Positions 1 to 11,470 of a DNA stretch of 39,505 nt are shown here, one piece after another (positions within the stretch are counted from its first letter, which is position 1; every line of letters begins with the position of its first letter). The position numbers and the translations under genes were made by a program. The notes beneath the pieces are model-generated. The model made no database searches, was not told the origin of the DNA, and was given only the letters and a program-made list of their open reading frames with translations. Origin of the DNA: Blastocladiella britannica. Its lineage: Eukaryota; Blastocladiomycota; Blastocladiomycetes; Blastocladiales; Blastocladiaceae. The stretch covers positions 1 to 39,505 of the forward strand of contig MU624624.1 of assembly GCA_025349905.2 (NCBI GenBank). Reading direction: 5' to 3'.

Positions 1-41
1 ATGCTTTCAACGGAACAAGTGCGAGTGAAGATGAAGCTTAC

Positions 42-95
42 CGGATCGACATCCATGCGATCGCCTTGAGCAGGCAATGCAGGAGCGTGGCTCAT
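42..95 (-). CDS. Probable first exon of a gene running off the left edge
   Basis: On the minus strand an ATG at 95 opens 18 codons (MSHAPALPAQGDRMDVDP). They run without a stop into a good donor, GTAAGC, at 41-36, so the rest of the gene would lie left of the window. A TATAAAA box sits about 155 bases upstream of the ATG on the same strand. The peptide is too short to identify. The alternative is chance, since one short exon with a donor is weak evidence. Confidence 0.4.
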
Positions 96-149
96 AAGGG
101 GTGAAGAGTAGTGAAGGGGGGATTGTAATTAGTTGAAATGGAGCTTGAA

Positions 150-175
150 TGTGTGTTGTGTGTGTGTGTGTGTGT
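150..175. repeat. TG/CA microsatellite
   Basis: An almost perfect run of TG dinucleotides about 26 bases long, with one interruption near its left end. It lies in the presumed leader of the left-edge gene. Confidence 0.9.
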
Positions 176-249
176 TTGAATTGAAGGCGATTGTTGGTGA
201 CGAACGACAGAAAAAAAAGTGAGCGACGGGGAGGGGAATGGAGGGCCGA

Positions 250-256
250 TTTTATA
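250..256 (-). promoter_or_regulatory. TATA-like box
   Basis: TATAAAA on the minus strand, about 155 bases upstream of the ATG at 95. Position and strand fit a core promoter for the left-edge gene. This is prediction from motif and position only. Confidence 0.4.
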
Positions 257-491
257 GGCAGAGATGCGTTGACCACAAGTCATCAAGGTGGTGTGATATA
301 GTAGTGTCTTTTTCGTTCAAAACTTGAGAGTGTTCAGCATGTCGAGGTGGAGAGTTGAGGCGAAAATTCGGTGTTCATGATCATTTCAATTTGGCGCGAA
401 ATTCGCATTACTTTGCCAAATAAATAAATACGCCGATCTGCAAGTCGCTGTCTTTCTTCCCCCAACCAGGCATCCAAGGTCCGCAAGCGAC

Positions 492-3400
492 TCACCGCCA
501 GAGCTTGATGGACCCATCCCGCGAACTCGTCGCCACCAACGGCCCGCCCTGCAACGCGCTGGGCGGCACCACCACCACCACCACGCTAGTGACGGCGTCC
601 ATGTGCTCGGTGGCGAGCCGGCGGCGTTCCGTGAGTGTGAATCCGGTACTTCCCGTCGTTGCAGCAGCTGTAGCAGCGGGTGCCGCCGCCGCCGTCGTTG
701 TTGCCGAGGAACTGGATGAGCTGCGGCGGGTCTTGGACTGCTCCGAAGCACTGGCGCCGCCACCAGAGGACGAAGACGATGTGGTGGTGGCTTCAAGGGT
801 GATGTCGACGGATTTCCCGTGCTTGATTCTAATCATATCACCGCCCCAAGGTTAGTGATCATTAAACAGGAAGGGAGAAAGAGTACGCAACGAAAACGGA
901 GCCTCTCCACCCGGGTGATCCGCCACGGGTCGGCCAATGATGGATGCTACGCCGTTCTCCAGCGACCAGTGCCGCAACCGCCGGTCCGTGCCCGTAAAGT
1001 ACACGCCTGGGGTACCTCCGGGCACCAGCGGACACAGCGCCAGGATTCCCTCGGTGACGAGCTTTTCGGTGAACACGCGGCCGATGTGGTGGATAAAGTC
1101 GCTCGGGTCATGGGTCGCGACCGGCTATTTTCAACGTGGTGAGTCTCCAACCAAGAAGAAACCCCAATAAAATATGGTACCTCAATCACCGGCATCCCCT
1201 CCTGCGAAAACACCTGCGACACCGCCTGTCTCGCCACGTCCCACACCGACACTTGCCCACGGCCCGTGGATATCAGCACGTGGTCGGGGAGCGATGGGTG
1301 CGCGGCGATCGCGTGAATGCGCGTGCGCGAGTAGTGCGTCCAGGCGGCCACGCGGGTGCGGAACCGCAGGTCAAAGAGGACCAAGATGCCGCGAGTCGTG
1401 CCGACCAATGCCCACGCTTGGTGGATCGGGTCGGCCAGCAGGGTTGTGATACTACCTGTACACAACGACGAAATGAGTGGGGTCAATGCTCGCATCCATC
1501 CCAAAAAACAAAAGGAAATGAAACAAAACAAAACGTACCGTACGCAGGGGGCGTGTGCAGCTCATACATGGTCCGCGATGGCAACCCCGCTCCACCGCCG
1601 CCACCAGCATTCGATGAAGTACCGCTACTGCCGCCCGCGAGCGTGATGGCGCGCACGCACGACTGGGAAGTCGCCACCAACACCACCGCCGCGAGTGACC
1701 CTATTGGAACGCTAGCCCCACCGTTGCCCAGCACGCACATCGCCACGACCCCCTCATCGGCCGGTAACTGGTGCTCGGCGACGGCTTTTGCCGACCGGCC
1801 GCGCATGTGCACGGCCACTAGCTGCAGTTTGCCCGCGTCGTTACCGACCACTACCGCGTGGGTGTGGATGGCGGTCGCATGCCCATGGCCACCGGCGGTG
1901 GTCGTACCGTTCGCCGGTTGGCCATTCGTGAGGTGCGGCGGCACGGTAGCCACCGCCACCACGTCCCCTCCGACCACATGCGTGACGCGGGACCGCGTGC
2001 CGAGGTTCTTCATGACCCGCACCGGGTCCCATGCCTTGAGAGTGCCGTCGGCCGACACTGACAAGAGCATTTGGCTGTCGAACGACAAGGCGAGCTGGTT
2101 AACGGCGGCGGTATGTTCGGTCAGGGTCGCCAACATGTCCCCGATCGGCATCCATTTGGCCGGGACAGAAGCGACGCGGGCGGCGGTGGCGGAGGCGCTG
2201 GTCATGGAGAGCAGGCCGGCCATTTCAGATTGCTTGCTGGCAATCAGGCCCTGCGTATACGATGCTTTTTTTCCCAACAACAAGGTGAGTTAAATTTTTT
2301 TTTTTTTTGCAAATGCGTAAAAAACGGACGAAATTGTGACTTACCTTTTGGTGCAATGGCGTCATCCGCGCCTCGGAACGGCGAATGCGGTGCTGCTGCC
2401 GTTGGCCCAGGTCCAGCCGCCGCCGCACCCGCAGCTCCTCCTCCCTGACTCTCGTCCTGCCCCTGCTCCTCAATCAACGTCGACGCCGTGTCCAAGTGCA
2501 CGTACGATGACGCCGCAGCTCGGGACCGCGACATGCTTGCCGTCACCACCGCATGGACGGTGCCCGTCTCGGCGGGAGCGGCAAGGTGCATGCCTGGTTC
2601 AGCGGCGGCGGTGGCCGTCCGCACGGACGAGACGGGCGAGGTGCTGCGGTGGCCGCGCCCACCACCCCCGTTGCCTTCCGCGACAGATGATGACGGGCTA
2701 GACAATGCCCCTGGTGGCGGCTGTTGGTGGCGCGAATGCGTCGACGACTGCACGACGGGCGAGCGGGCGGCCGCGACATTGGCCGCGTGCAGAGCCGCGA
2801 CGATGAGTTTTGGGTGTGTGGGCGGTCCATGGGCCGAAGCAATGGGAGCAGTTGAGCTGCTGGTAGCGGTTGCCGACGTCGGCGGCGGTGGTGTGGGCAA
2901 CGCGTCGGTGTCGAGAAACACGGTGCACAGCGGCTGGCCCAGCGTCGGCAAGTCAATCGGCGGCATGGCCAGCGGGTGTCGGCGAGCGGCGCGGTGCGCT
3001 GGAGATTGATCCTTGGACCGGAGCGCACCCACCAACTCCTTGGTCCCCTTTAACGCGCCCGTTTGTCGTGGGTCTGCAACAAACTTGCGCAGCACCGGCC
3101 ACGCAAATGCGCGGGCGCTGACGGCGGTCATTTTCGCCAGCGCCGCGCCAATGCACTCGGCGGCAGCGTACCGCAGGTGACCATTCGGATGGGTGAGGTA
3201 GGGAGCCGTGGCGGCGATCAGATCGTGCACTTGCACTTGTGAAATTGCACCCGTTTCAATGAGTGATCGGCGCGCTTGCACGATCCGGTACGTCAAAGTT
3301 CCCGAGCACCCTACCGTTGTTGAGATATGAATATTTTTCGTTTGTGGTAATCAAAACGGATCGAGAGGAAGGGAAGGTACCATCGGTGGGTTGCAATACA

Positions 3401-5705
3401 AGCGGATACAAATAGTTCCTCAGCGCCTTTTCGCCGGCGATTTGGCCCACGGACACGAGTGCCTGGAACACATCCCTGCGGAGTAGTTTTGAAATCAATC
3501 AGTACCAATTGAAGATCACGTAAATGCCAATGACTGCTCACATACCCACTCAGCTCTTCGTCTTTGACGTCCAGCAGACTGACGAGATGCCCCAGAACCT
3601 CGTCGCTCGTGAACTGCGCGCCAATGAACCGGCATAGCCCAGGCATGCCCTTGAGCACCGCGCGGCGCACCGGTACCTCCGGGTCCGAGAGCAAGCGTTG
3701 CAGGAACCGGCGAAAGGCCAGTTGCATGTCAGCAAGGAAGACGTCGGTAGACTAACATAAGGTGAGTAACCTATAACTCAGAAAAAAAAATAGAGGAATG
3801 TATATGTACCAGGTAGGCGAATGATGACTCTTGGTACTCCGAGTCCTTTTCGAGCAACTCTTTACCCAGCACCCAGAACCGGTTACAAGCGTCGGCGAAT
3901 TCCGAGATGCGCGATGCAAATTCCGCACGGACCAGGACACTGGGTTCGTGGAACACGATCTGCTCAAACAGGGGCAGTAACATGTCGTGAAAGAGCCGAA
4001 TGTCTTCCACGATAATTTCTTGCACCGGAGTCACCTATATAACCAAATACCTTTTTTTAGGATCCATTAATGGGAGCAAAAGATTGGTAGAGGTACCATG
4101 GAAGCCAAAGCGGAAATAGCCGCCCGCCGCGCCGACGCCTCGTGTACGTGCTGCAACACCCACACGACAAACGGCACCGCCCTGTCCAGCCGCTGGGTGT
4201 CGCTCATATTAGCCGCAAGGGTCGCCAGGGAGTTGATCGCGACCACGAGCGCCGATGGGAGCGACACGGACCGCAATGAGCTGGTCACCAGCTGGACAAT
4301 GAGCACTGCCAGTTCTGGTGGGCTTGGGTCGGCGGTGTGGGACCGCGCAATGAACTGGATGCGTAAGTCCGAGAGCGTCCATGATCCAGCCATTCCTGGC
4401 GCGGGCGGAGGAGGTGGGATCGACGATGCGGCTGCGGGCCACGCATTGGTTCCGCATGCGAGGTATCCGCGCGCGAGAGGGGCCATGTGCGTGAAAAAGG
4501 AGGTTGGGAACAGCCCCAGGGCCGGATTACATAGCGACGCGGCGGAGGGACGGGCGGATGGGTCCAGGGCGACCATGGCTTCGATTGCGGTCTTTTGATT
4601 TATGTGGTTATTTTTTAAGTCGAATTCAACAAGACGGAATACCGGAACGTACGCGCATGGGAACGTCCTCGATCGCCGCAAGCGTGTCCCTCATGACCGA
4701 CACATCCCCAGCGCCGTAGGCAAGCGCTTTAGACAAGTCCAGTACCACGGCAGCATCATCGTCGAGAAAGAGCTCTGCCAACACGCACCCGAGCGCGTAC
4801 ACGTCCATGGCATCGGTGAGCTGATCCGGCGGGGAACTGGTGGCGGCAACCGTACTGGCGGTTGAAGGATTGGAAGTGGAGGAAGAAGAAGAAGCGGTTG
4901 GATCACGGACAAAGCGCTCGGGAGCGACATGGCAGGCCCGGCGGCCCTGTGCGTCGTAAAAGTACAGATACTCGGACGGGTTGTCGGCGGGGAGCGCGAC
5001 CGGTTTGAAGGGCGCGGGATCGACCAACACCACGTGTAATGAGGAGGTGAGCATGACGTTTTCGGACTTGAGGTCGCCGTGCCGGATCTGTTATTCGTTT
5101 CGTATGTTCAAATGGAGTGATCAGGATCAGAGGAGGAAGGAATAGGATACCCCACGCTGGTGAAGGCGGGCAACGGCGTGAATCAGCTGAAAGGCAATCC
5201 ACTCGCGCTCGGCATGGCACAGGAACGGGCGAGTGCTGATGCGATCGTAGAGGTTGTGCTGGAAATAGGGCCGGGTAAGGAACACGGCGCGCTCGGTCTC
5301 GACCACTGACAGGTATCCCTGGATGCCGTGGTTGGATTCGAGGCGCAGGGCGTTGACGGCCGAGTCTTTATATTCCACAGTCAATGGACTTGGTATCAGA
5401 GTGTAAGTGACAAAGAAAAAAAAATTACCACGGGTGGCACGCAGCTCGTGCCGAAGGTCCAGGTCCGGGTCGGGCTTAACAAAGACTTTCACAACAAGCA
5501 GGTCGCCTGTGGACGATGATCGGCCGCGGACGGATTTGAGGAATCGAGCGCTGCCGAGTCTTTTTATATATATATATTTTATCAGTTGTGACAGGAGATG
5601 GGAATGAATATAATATTACTTGCGGTCAAGGCTGAAATCGGGCAGCGCCGAGACCAAGGTCTCGAGTGGGGGAGCCAGGACGGGCTGGGAGATGTGGTTG
5701 CCCAT
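492..5705 (-). CDS. VPS15: VPS15, regulatory protein kinase-like subunit of the Vps34 PI3-kinase complex
   Basis: Membrane-anchored scaffold of the class III PI3-kinase complexes that act in autophagy and endosomal sorting. The start at 5705 gives MGNHIS, a typical N-myristoylation signal. A 13-exon model closes exactly at 1,472 residues; yeast and human homologues are about 1,450 and 1,360. Exons on the plus strand: 5620-5705, 5429-5559, 5151-5365, 4653-5087, 4097-4591, 3810-4034, 3546-3751, 3381-3475, 2345-3310, 1539-2264, 1181-1455, 898-1124, 492-828. The kinase domain has lysine 53 (LVVVKVF), a family-typical HGDLKSEN loop near 147-154 in place of HRD, and an APERF motif. HEAT-type helical repeats fill the middle and WD40 blades the C-terminal third, ending in DGSIKLW. 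The usual DFG/DFA position reads DPA (167-169), which argues for weak or absent catalysis. A Ser/Ala/Pro-rich insert lies before the WD40 part. Confidence 0.95.
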
Positions 5706-5808
5706 TTTTCTTCTTTTAAATTCGAATGAATGAAATATGTTATGGACAACGAAGAGGACAAAAACGACGAAGGGAGGGTACGCTGAGAACACCCTCCCCG
5801 CAAGCAGA

Positions 5809-6411
5809 TCAAAAGCCCGCAATCCCGAACCCCTTCTTCTTGGCGGCGTCGCCCTTCATGGTGTGCACGATCCCGTCCACCTCCACGTCCTTGATCCCGG
5901 CATTGGCCGCCTGCAGTTTGCGCAGCCGGTCCGCGACCTCCTGGGTGACCGACGCCGCCACCGCATCAATGATCGTGTACGTGTACTTGACGTCCCCACC
6001 CGCGCTGCGCACCGCATCGGCCAGCGCGGTACCCGACGTGTACGCTCCCACCGCCGTGACCCCAACGGACCCGGACTCGGAGGTGCCCATGGCCGCCGCC
6101 ACCACGTCCGTATCCGAGGGGGCGGTCAGAGCACGGGTCAGGTCGGCCGCCGACAGAGTGCGGGCAGCCGCAGCTGTCCCTGAAGTAGTAGAGCCGATGG
6201 CCGACCCGGGGCGGTAGTACGAGATGATGACGCTGACCAAATCTTTTTAACCATTTTTCTTTTAGCATAACGTGGATGGGCGATCACTCAAGCGAAAATA
6301 CACACCATCGCTACTGGAACCAGCACTAGACGTGGCCATGGCCAGGGGCGACATGAGCGCGATGGCCGACAAGAAGGCCAGGAGGGCGGCGGTAAAGTTG
6401 GAGAAGCGCAT
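5809..6411 (-). CDS. Secreted protein with inhibitor I9-like (subtilisin propeptide-like) C-terminal domain
   Basis: Two exons (6306-6411 and 5809-6242) join in phase 1 to give 179 residues. The N-terminus is a clear signal peptide (MRFSNF, then a long Ala/Leu-rich core ending near MATSSA). The C-terminal 70-80 residues follow the inhibitor I9 pattern of subtilase propeptides and yeast Pbi2: an A-x-GG turn, then YTYTIIDA, then an amphipathic helix, then KDVEVDGIVHTM. No peptidase domain follows, so it is a stand-alone I9-like protein rather than a protease precursor. I infer that it inhibits or chaperones a secreted or vacuolar subtilase. The segment between signal peptide and I9 region, rich in Ala, Ser and Thr, is not recognised. 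A slim alternative is an unrelated small secreted protein. Confidence 0.65.
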
Positions 6412-6573
6412 TCCTTTAAAATTTCTTTTTTTTTTTTGATTTAACGTTACGAAGGAGAAGTCACACTGCTCCACAAGCTCAAACGCAATACGTGGCGGCG
6501 AATCCTGCTTCCGAAACGGGAAGGCCGGCCCTCTCTTTCGTCCGCATACATACCGTAATACAATACGTAAGAC

Positions 6574-7541
6574 ATGAGTACCACTACAGTCCTTGCTCCG
6601 GACGCACCACCGTCGTCATCGTCGTCGTCGTCGCCGTCCGCTGCCACCTCCGTCACCTCCCTCTCACCACCACAGGCACAACCATTACAACCACAACTAC
6701 AAACACCGTCCCTGTACCGGTCCGCGTCCACGTCGTCCATGCTGGCCCGTGCCCGCGGCCAAGGTCCCGCCGCAAAACTGCACATGGCGTTGGCCACCTC
6801 GATCCCGTTTATCATTGGCATTTCGCTGGTCGGCTTGATTGCCCTGTCCATTGCCGCTGCCGCCGTCGCCAACGGGACTCCACCTATCGACCATGCTCCG
6901 GACGGGTCCTCCACCGTTCCATTTGAGCCGGTGAACCCCTGTGGAAAACACGCGGCCGCGTCCGTCCTCCACGTGGCCAGCTTACTGGTTTTCTTGCTCG
7001 GGTCGCTGTGCAATTTCTTCCTGTACACGTACGCCATCTACGGCATGATGCTGGTGGTCATTGCGTCGTTTGTCTACGGCCTGGTCGCGTTACTTGGCGG
7101 TACTTATTTTGAGCTTTTTTTTTGTTACTCACTCTCCATTTGACTGACGATGAAGATAAAGACCCGGCACCCCACATCCCTCCGTGCTCGGCCCAGTCCC
7201 CACTCAGCACCACGTTGACGTTCGGGTGGGTGCTTTTATTGGGTGCTCTGATGTTGCTCGTCACGGGCATGTGGATTAGCACCGCCGTTCGCTCCCAGCA
7301 GCAGCAACTGGATGAATACGCGACTCAGGAAGTGCTGCCGAGCGGCATACCCAAATCGCTCCGTGCTGGCCTTGGCGGTGGGGCAACAGCGACAACGACC
7401 ACACGACCACGCGACGTGGAAGCGGAAGCCGCGGATGCGGTTGTGACGCGCGGTGTGGCAGTGCGGTTCGCCGTCGCAGCACCGGGAGAAGACGTCGAGG
7501 CAGACGAACTGTCACAGAGAGCGGGAGCGCGCACAGCCTAG
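6574..7541 (+). CDS. Four-helix membrane protein A (paralogue of the protein at 11471-12207)
   Basis: Exons 6574-7099 and 7162-7541 join in phase 1 to give 301 residues. The first 70 are Ser/Pro/Gln-rich and disordered. Hydrophobic segments lie near residues 72-98, 130-150, 152-174 and 196-216, followed by a hydrophilic Ala/Asp/Glu-rich tail. Two cysteines in loops stand out: VNPC (120-123) and PPC between helices 3 and 4. Both are conserved in the paralogue, as is the phase of the intron just after helix 3, so the two genes share an ancestor. I do not recognise the family; the layout resembles tetraspan, Marvel or Sur7-like proteins, but no signature of those is visible. Function unknown. 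Confidence 0.85.
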
Positions 7542-7679
7542 ACAGTTGTTGATTTCCCAATGAAGTAATATGTAATTTTGTACATTTTTCGTTTGTTTCA
7601 GGCTCGCCGTGTCATCTCGTTTCACCCGCCCAACTTTCACCGCCCACCTTCCTCCTTCGTCCTTGGCCAACTATAATAA

Positions 7680-9650
7680 ATGACAAAGCACCACGACAGT
7701 ATTGCCCCCGCCGTGGACCCAGCCGTCAAATACGTGCCCATCCGCATCGTTGCACCCGCCTTGGAAAACGACTGGCTGCAATGGATCGCCGTCAAGGCCA
7801 TGAAGGTCGTTCCGTTTGTTGCGCGCAAAGTGTGGAGCGACGCCGAGATGTTTGCGCTTCGTGGGGCCGGGATTGTCGCCGACGCGTCCAACTTTCCTCT
7901 GGTGCCCCCCACCACTGACGTTGTCGCGGCGGCCCTTGAGCATCCGGTTCGTTACTCGCTTTATAAAAGTGAAGCCACCTGACTTTGTGGCAAATAGGTG
8001 GCAGTCAATGATTTCCTGGCCCTCCCGAGCCCATCAGCCAAGTCCACCAATGAAACGTTCCGGCACTGGACTGCGCGCGATTTTTACGACGCGTACTCGG
8101 CCGGCACCGCGACCCCAACCACCGTCATCACCGCGGTTCTGGCCGCCATTGACGCGTCCAATGCCGCCACCCCGTCCCTGCGTGCGATTATCGCCACCGA
8201 CAAGCAACACGCACTGACCGCCGCCGCCGCCGCCACGGCCCGGTGGTCGGCGGGAACCCCGCTGTCGATGCTCGACGGCGTGCCCATTGCCGTGAAAGAC
8301 GAGCTGGACGTGGCGGGACTCCCACTGGCCATGCAGGGGACGCGGTTCATCAACGCCGATGCCCAAGGCAACTCGATTGGCAACGCGGCCACCGACTCGC
8401 ACTGTATCGGCCGGCTGAGGGCGGCCGGCGCCGTGGTGGTTGGCAAAGCCAACATGGCCGAGCTCGGGCTCGAGATCTTGACGTGTAACCCGCACCCGCG
8501 GTTCGGGACCGCGCGCAACCCGTGGGACCCGAGCCGGCACACGGGCGGGTCAAGTGGCGGGTCGGGCGCGGCCGTGGCGGCGGGGCTGGTGCCCATCGCC
8601 GTGGGCGCCGACGGTGGAGGGTCGGTGCGGATCCCTGCGTCGTTCTGCGGCGTGTACGGGCTCAAGCCGACGTGGGCGCGGATCTCGGGCGCGCCTACGC
8701 CGTGCCTCGACCCGTCCACGGGCCACGTAGGCCCGCTGGCGGCGTCGATCGACGATGTCGCGGTCGCGTACTCCGCCATGGCGTGTGGCGGTGGCCAAGA
8801 TGATTTGGACACCGCGGGGTTAGCGGCGACGCTGCCGCCCATGCCGTCGCTGCCCAAGTTCCTTGCGTACAAGTCGCCCGCTGACCTCAAGGGCTTGCGG
8901 ATCGGGTACTATCGCGACTACGCCGAGGACGCCGACCCCGGCGTGGTCGGCGCGGTTCGTGGGACCCTGGAATGGCTGGTGTCCGAGGCGGGCGCGGTGG
9001 CCGTGGACATCACGATCCCGGACTTGAACCGCGTGCGCATTGCACACAACATCTCGATCTCGTCCGAGATCTTTAACATGGTGCGCAACAAGTACCCCGG
9101 AGCGCTGCACAAGATGACGTACTATGACCAGATGCTCGAGCTCGTGCAGCGCGAGGCCTCGCTGGATGTACGTTTGCCTTTTCTTTTGCCTATGTCAGAG
9201 AGGACTCATTTATCGAATAACATATAGGACTACCTGCTGGCCCAGCGACAACGCACGCTGACGATCGAGCACCTCAAGTCCCTGTTCGCCCACCACATTG
9301 ACGTTCTCTTGCTGCCGACCACCCCGGTGGTCGCGCCCAAGATCTCTCCCGGATCAATGGTGGCGGGCACCAACGACGCCACCACCACCATCAACGTGAT
9401 GCGGTACGTGCAGCTCGGAAACTTGGCCGGAGTGCCGGCGCTCGCGTGCCCGGTGCCGGCCACCGACGACTCGGGCATGATGGCCAGCGTGCAGATCATG
9501 GGCAACTGGTGGGACGAGGATACGGTGTTGACGGTTGGTAAAGCCGTGGCTGAGTACGCGGCCATTCAGACCACGGGGTCTCGGGAGGCGGGCGGGCCCA
9601 AGGCGGCGGCCGCTCCTAAGGTGTGGTTTGATGTCCTGCCGTCGGCCTGA
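7680..9650 (+). CDS. Amidase-signature hydrolase, FAAH-like
   Basis: Three exons (7680-7946, 7998-9167, 9228-9650) give 619 residues, close to the length of plant fatty acid amide hydrolase. The catalytic Ser-cisSer-Lys triad is visible: Lys189 in PIAVKDE, Ser274 in GGSSGGSG, Ser298 in DGGGSVRIP. The spacing between the two serines, 24 residues, matches FAAH. The N-terminal extension and the C-terminal DVLLLPTTP and VQIMGNWWD blocks also follow the plant-type FAAH layout. FAAH enzymes cut N-acylethanolamines and other primary or secondary amides into acid and amine. The substrate here is inferred; a general fungal amidase is the alternative. It lies between the two membrane-protein paralogues. 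Confidence 0.92.
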
Positions 9651-9722
9651 TCCATTTTTTTTTTTTTTTTTTATAGAATAGCGATTTTCCCTTTTCCAGT
9701 GGGAAAGCACAACTCTATACAA

Positions 9723-11359
9723 ATGGCAACAGCACCAACCGAATTCCCAGCGCTAAACTTCCGCGACCTGGAAATCAAATCCGAGCTCGGCCGCGGCCAG
9801 TTCGGGACCGTGTACCTGGCCGACTACGTGGGAACCCTGGTAGCCGCCAAAGAAGTGGCTCATATTCCGGGGATGGATTTCGCAAAATACTTTGCGCGCG
9901 AAGTCAACGCGCTGGCCGATGCGCGGCACCCGAACTGCATTCAGCTGATGGGCCTAGCCCACGATCCAAGTCAGGAAAAGCTGTACATTGTCACCGAATA
10001 CGTGCCCAATGGAAATGTCTCGGAACACTGGATCCATAACCGTGAAGTGGATTTGCCGTGGCGACTGAGGGTCAGCTTTGCGGTGGATACGGCGCGAGCA
10101 CTGGCATACCTGCATAGCAAGAATTTGATTCACCGGTTTGTACACCTTCAACTTACCTTTTCATATGTTTTGCGCTGACGGTGGGATTCAAACAACAGGG
10201 ATCTCAAGGGCCAGAACCTGCTCGTGACAGAGAACAGGCGCGTGAAAGTGTGCGACTTTGGACTGGCCCGGCTCCGTGCCCAAAACGACGAGGAACGGAA
10301 ACGAGTATGCGTCTTATCCCTTTTTTCCTTGATGGATCCAATTGTTCACACAGTGTAATATAGCTCTCATTTTGCGGCACAGACGCGTATATGGCGCCCG
10401 AGATCATGCTCTGCTCGGACTTTGACGCCCTCGTCGACACATTTTCGTACGGCGTGTTCCTGCTGGAACTCTGGACCCGTGTTCGGCCCGAATCGTTCCA
10501 GCGGTCTCCCATGCTGGGCATGTCGGTCGACATGGATACGCTGACGTGCCCCGACGACTGCCCCGTGCCTCTCTGGGACTTGACGCAGCAGTGCTTGGAG
10601 GCTGATCCCAAAGCCCGGCCCGGGTGGCGCGATATCTTGGGAGTGCTGGCGGCGTGCGAGCAGTTGCTGGTGGACCGCGAAGCAGCAGCCATGCTCGCAC
10701 AAGCTAACACGGCCGCAGGCACTGGAACCGAGCCCAAGTCCACGCTGGCGGCCGGTGGGGGGTTGCATGTCGGCGCCGAAATCGGAGTGGTGGTTGGTCT
10801 TCCCGCGGGGACCGGAAGTACTCTTGGGTCGGCGGCGGCGCTGGCGCAATGGCAGTCGGCCGGCGACGTTTCGGAGACGTCGCCGTCGCATGACTCGATC
10901 ACGGTACTTCCCATAGACACTGCCGCTCCTCCTCTTGCCGTTGACGGGTCGCGAATCGTCGATTCGCATACCACCCCTTTAACGGTGAGCGCCGATGACA
11001 ACACAAGGGTGCATCCGCATGCAACGGCCACAACGGAAATGCTCTCACTCCCGCACCGCTTCTCGCTGCTACCTCCACCAAGCATGACCCCGTGCCGGCT
11101 GTGCCACAAGCGCATCGGGTTGCACCGCCGGCTGGTCTGTGACGATTGCGGGTACACGTGCCACCGCCGGTGCGCTGCGCTTGCTCCCGCATCGTGCGCT
11201 AGCGTCACCGTCAGTCACAAGCCGGGTGGTGGCAATGTTGGTTCGAACGATGTTGGGCCATTGAAGCCGCACCAGGAAAAGTACCTGGCGGACTTGCAGC
11301 GGCGAACCACCGAGAATAGTGGTGGAGCAGCATCGTCGACGCATCATCCTGCGGTCTAA
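9723..11359 (+). CDS. Protein kinase (TKL-like) with C-terminal C1 domain
   Basis: Exons 9723-10135, 10199-10304 and 10364-11359 give 504 residues. The kinase motifs are complete: GRGQFGTV loop (23-30), Lys43, HRDLKGQN (137-144), CDFGLAR (D157) and GTDAYMAPE. The last is recovered only if intron 2 ends at the TAG at 10361-10363 rather than at the later CACAG. A Ser/Thr/Ala-rich linker of about 150 residues follows, then a zinc-binding C1 (diacylglycerol/phorbol type) domain at about 405-455 with the H-C-C-C-C-H-C-C ligand order. The gap between the second and third cysteines is 11 residues, shorter than the usual 12-14, so it may be an atypical C1. Raf kinases carry C1 before the kinase; here the order is reversed. 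The ATG at 9723 is the first in frame. Lipid-regulated signalling is inference. Confidence 0.88.
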
Positions 11360-11470
11360 ATGAATTCAATGCTTATAACGGGATTTCCGTTTTGGTGTCG
11401 TTCTCTTTCCCTACGCTCGTCGGATCATAAGCACTTTTCTCGAATCTTTCCGATTCCGATTTAAAAAAAA

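Larger units (their letters stand above)
96..491. other. Spacer between VPS15 end and the left-edge gene
   Basis: These 396 bases contain no convincing coding sequence; the open frames on the minus strand are low in information and start in repeats. The stretch holds a TG microsatellite and a TATA-like box, and probably combines the VPS15 3' end with the promoter and leader of the gene at the left edge. Confidence 0.6.

Noticed and set aside
9699..9722. Upstream extension of the kinase-C1 gene
   Set aside because: The frame is open but begins with GTG, not ATG; the first ATG is at 9723, just before the kinase domain.
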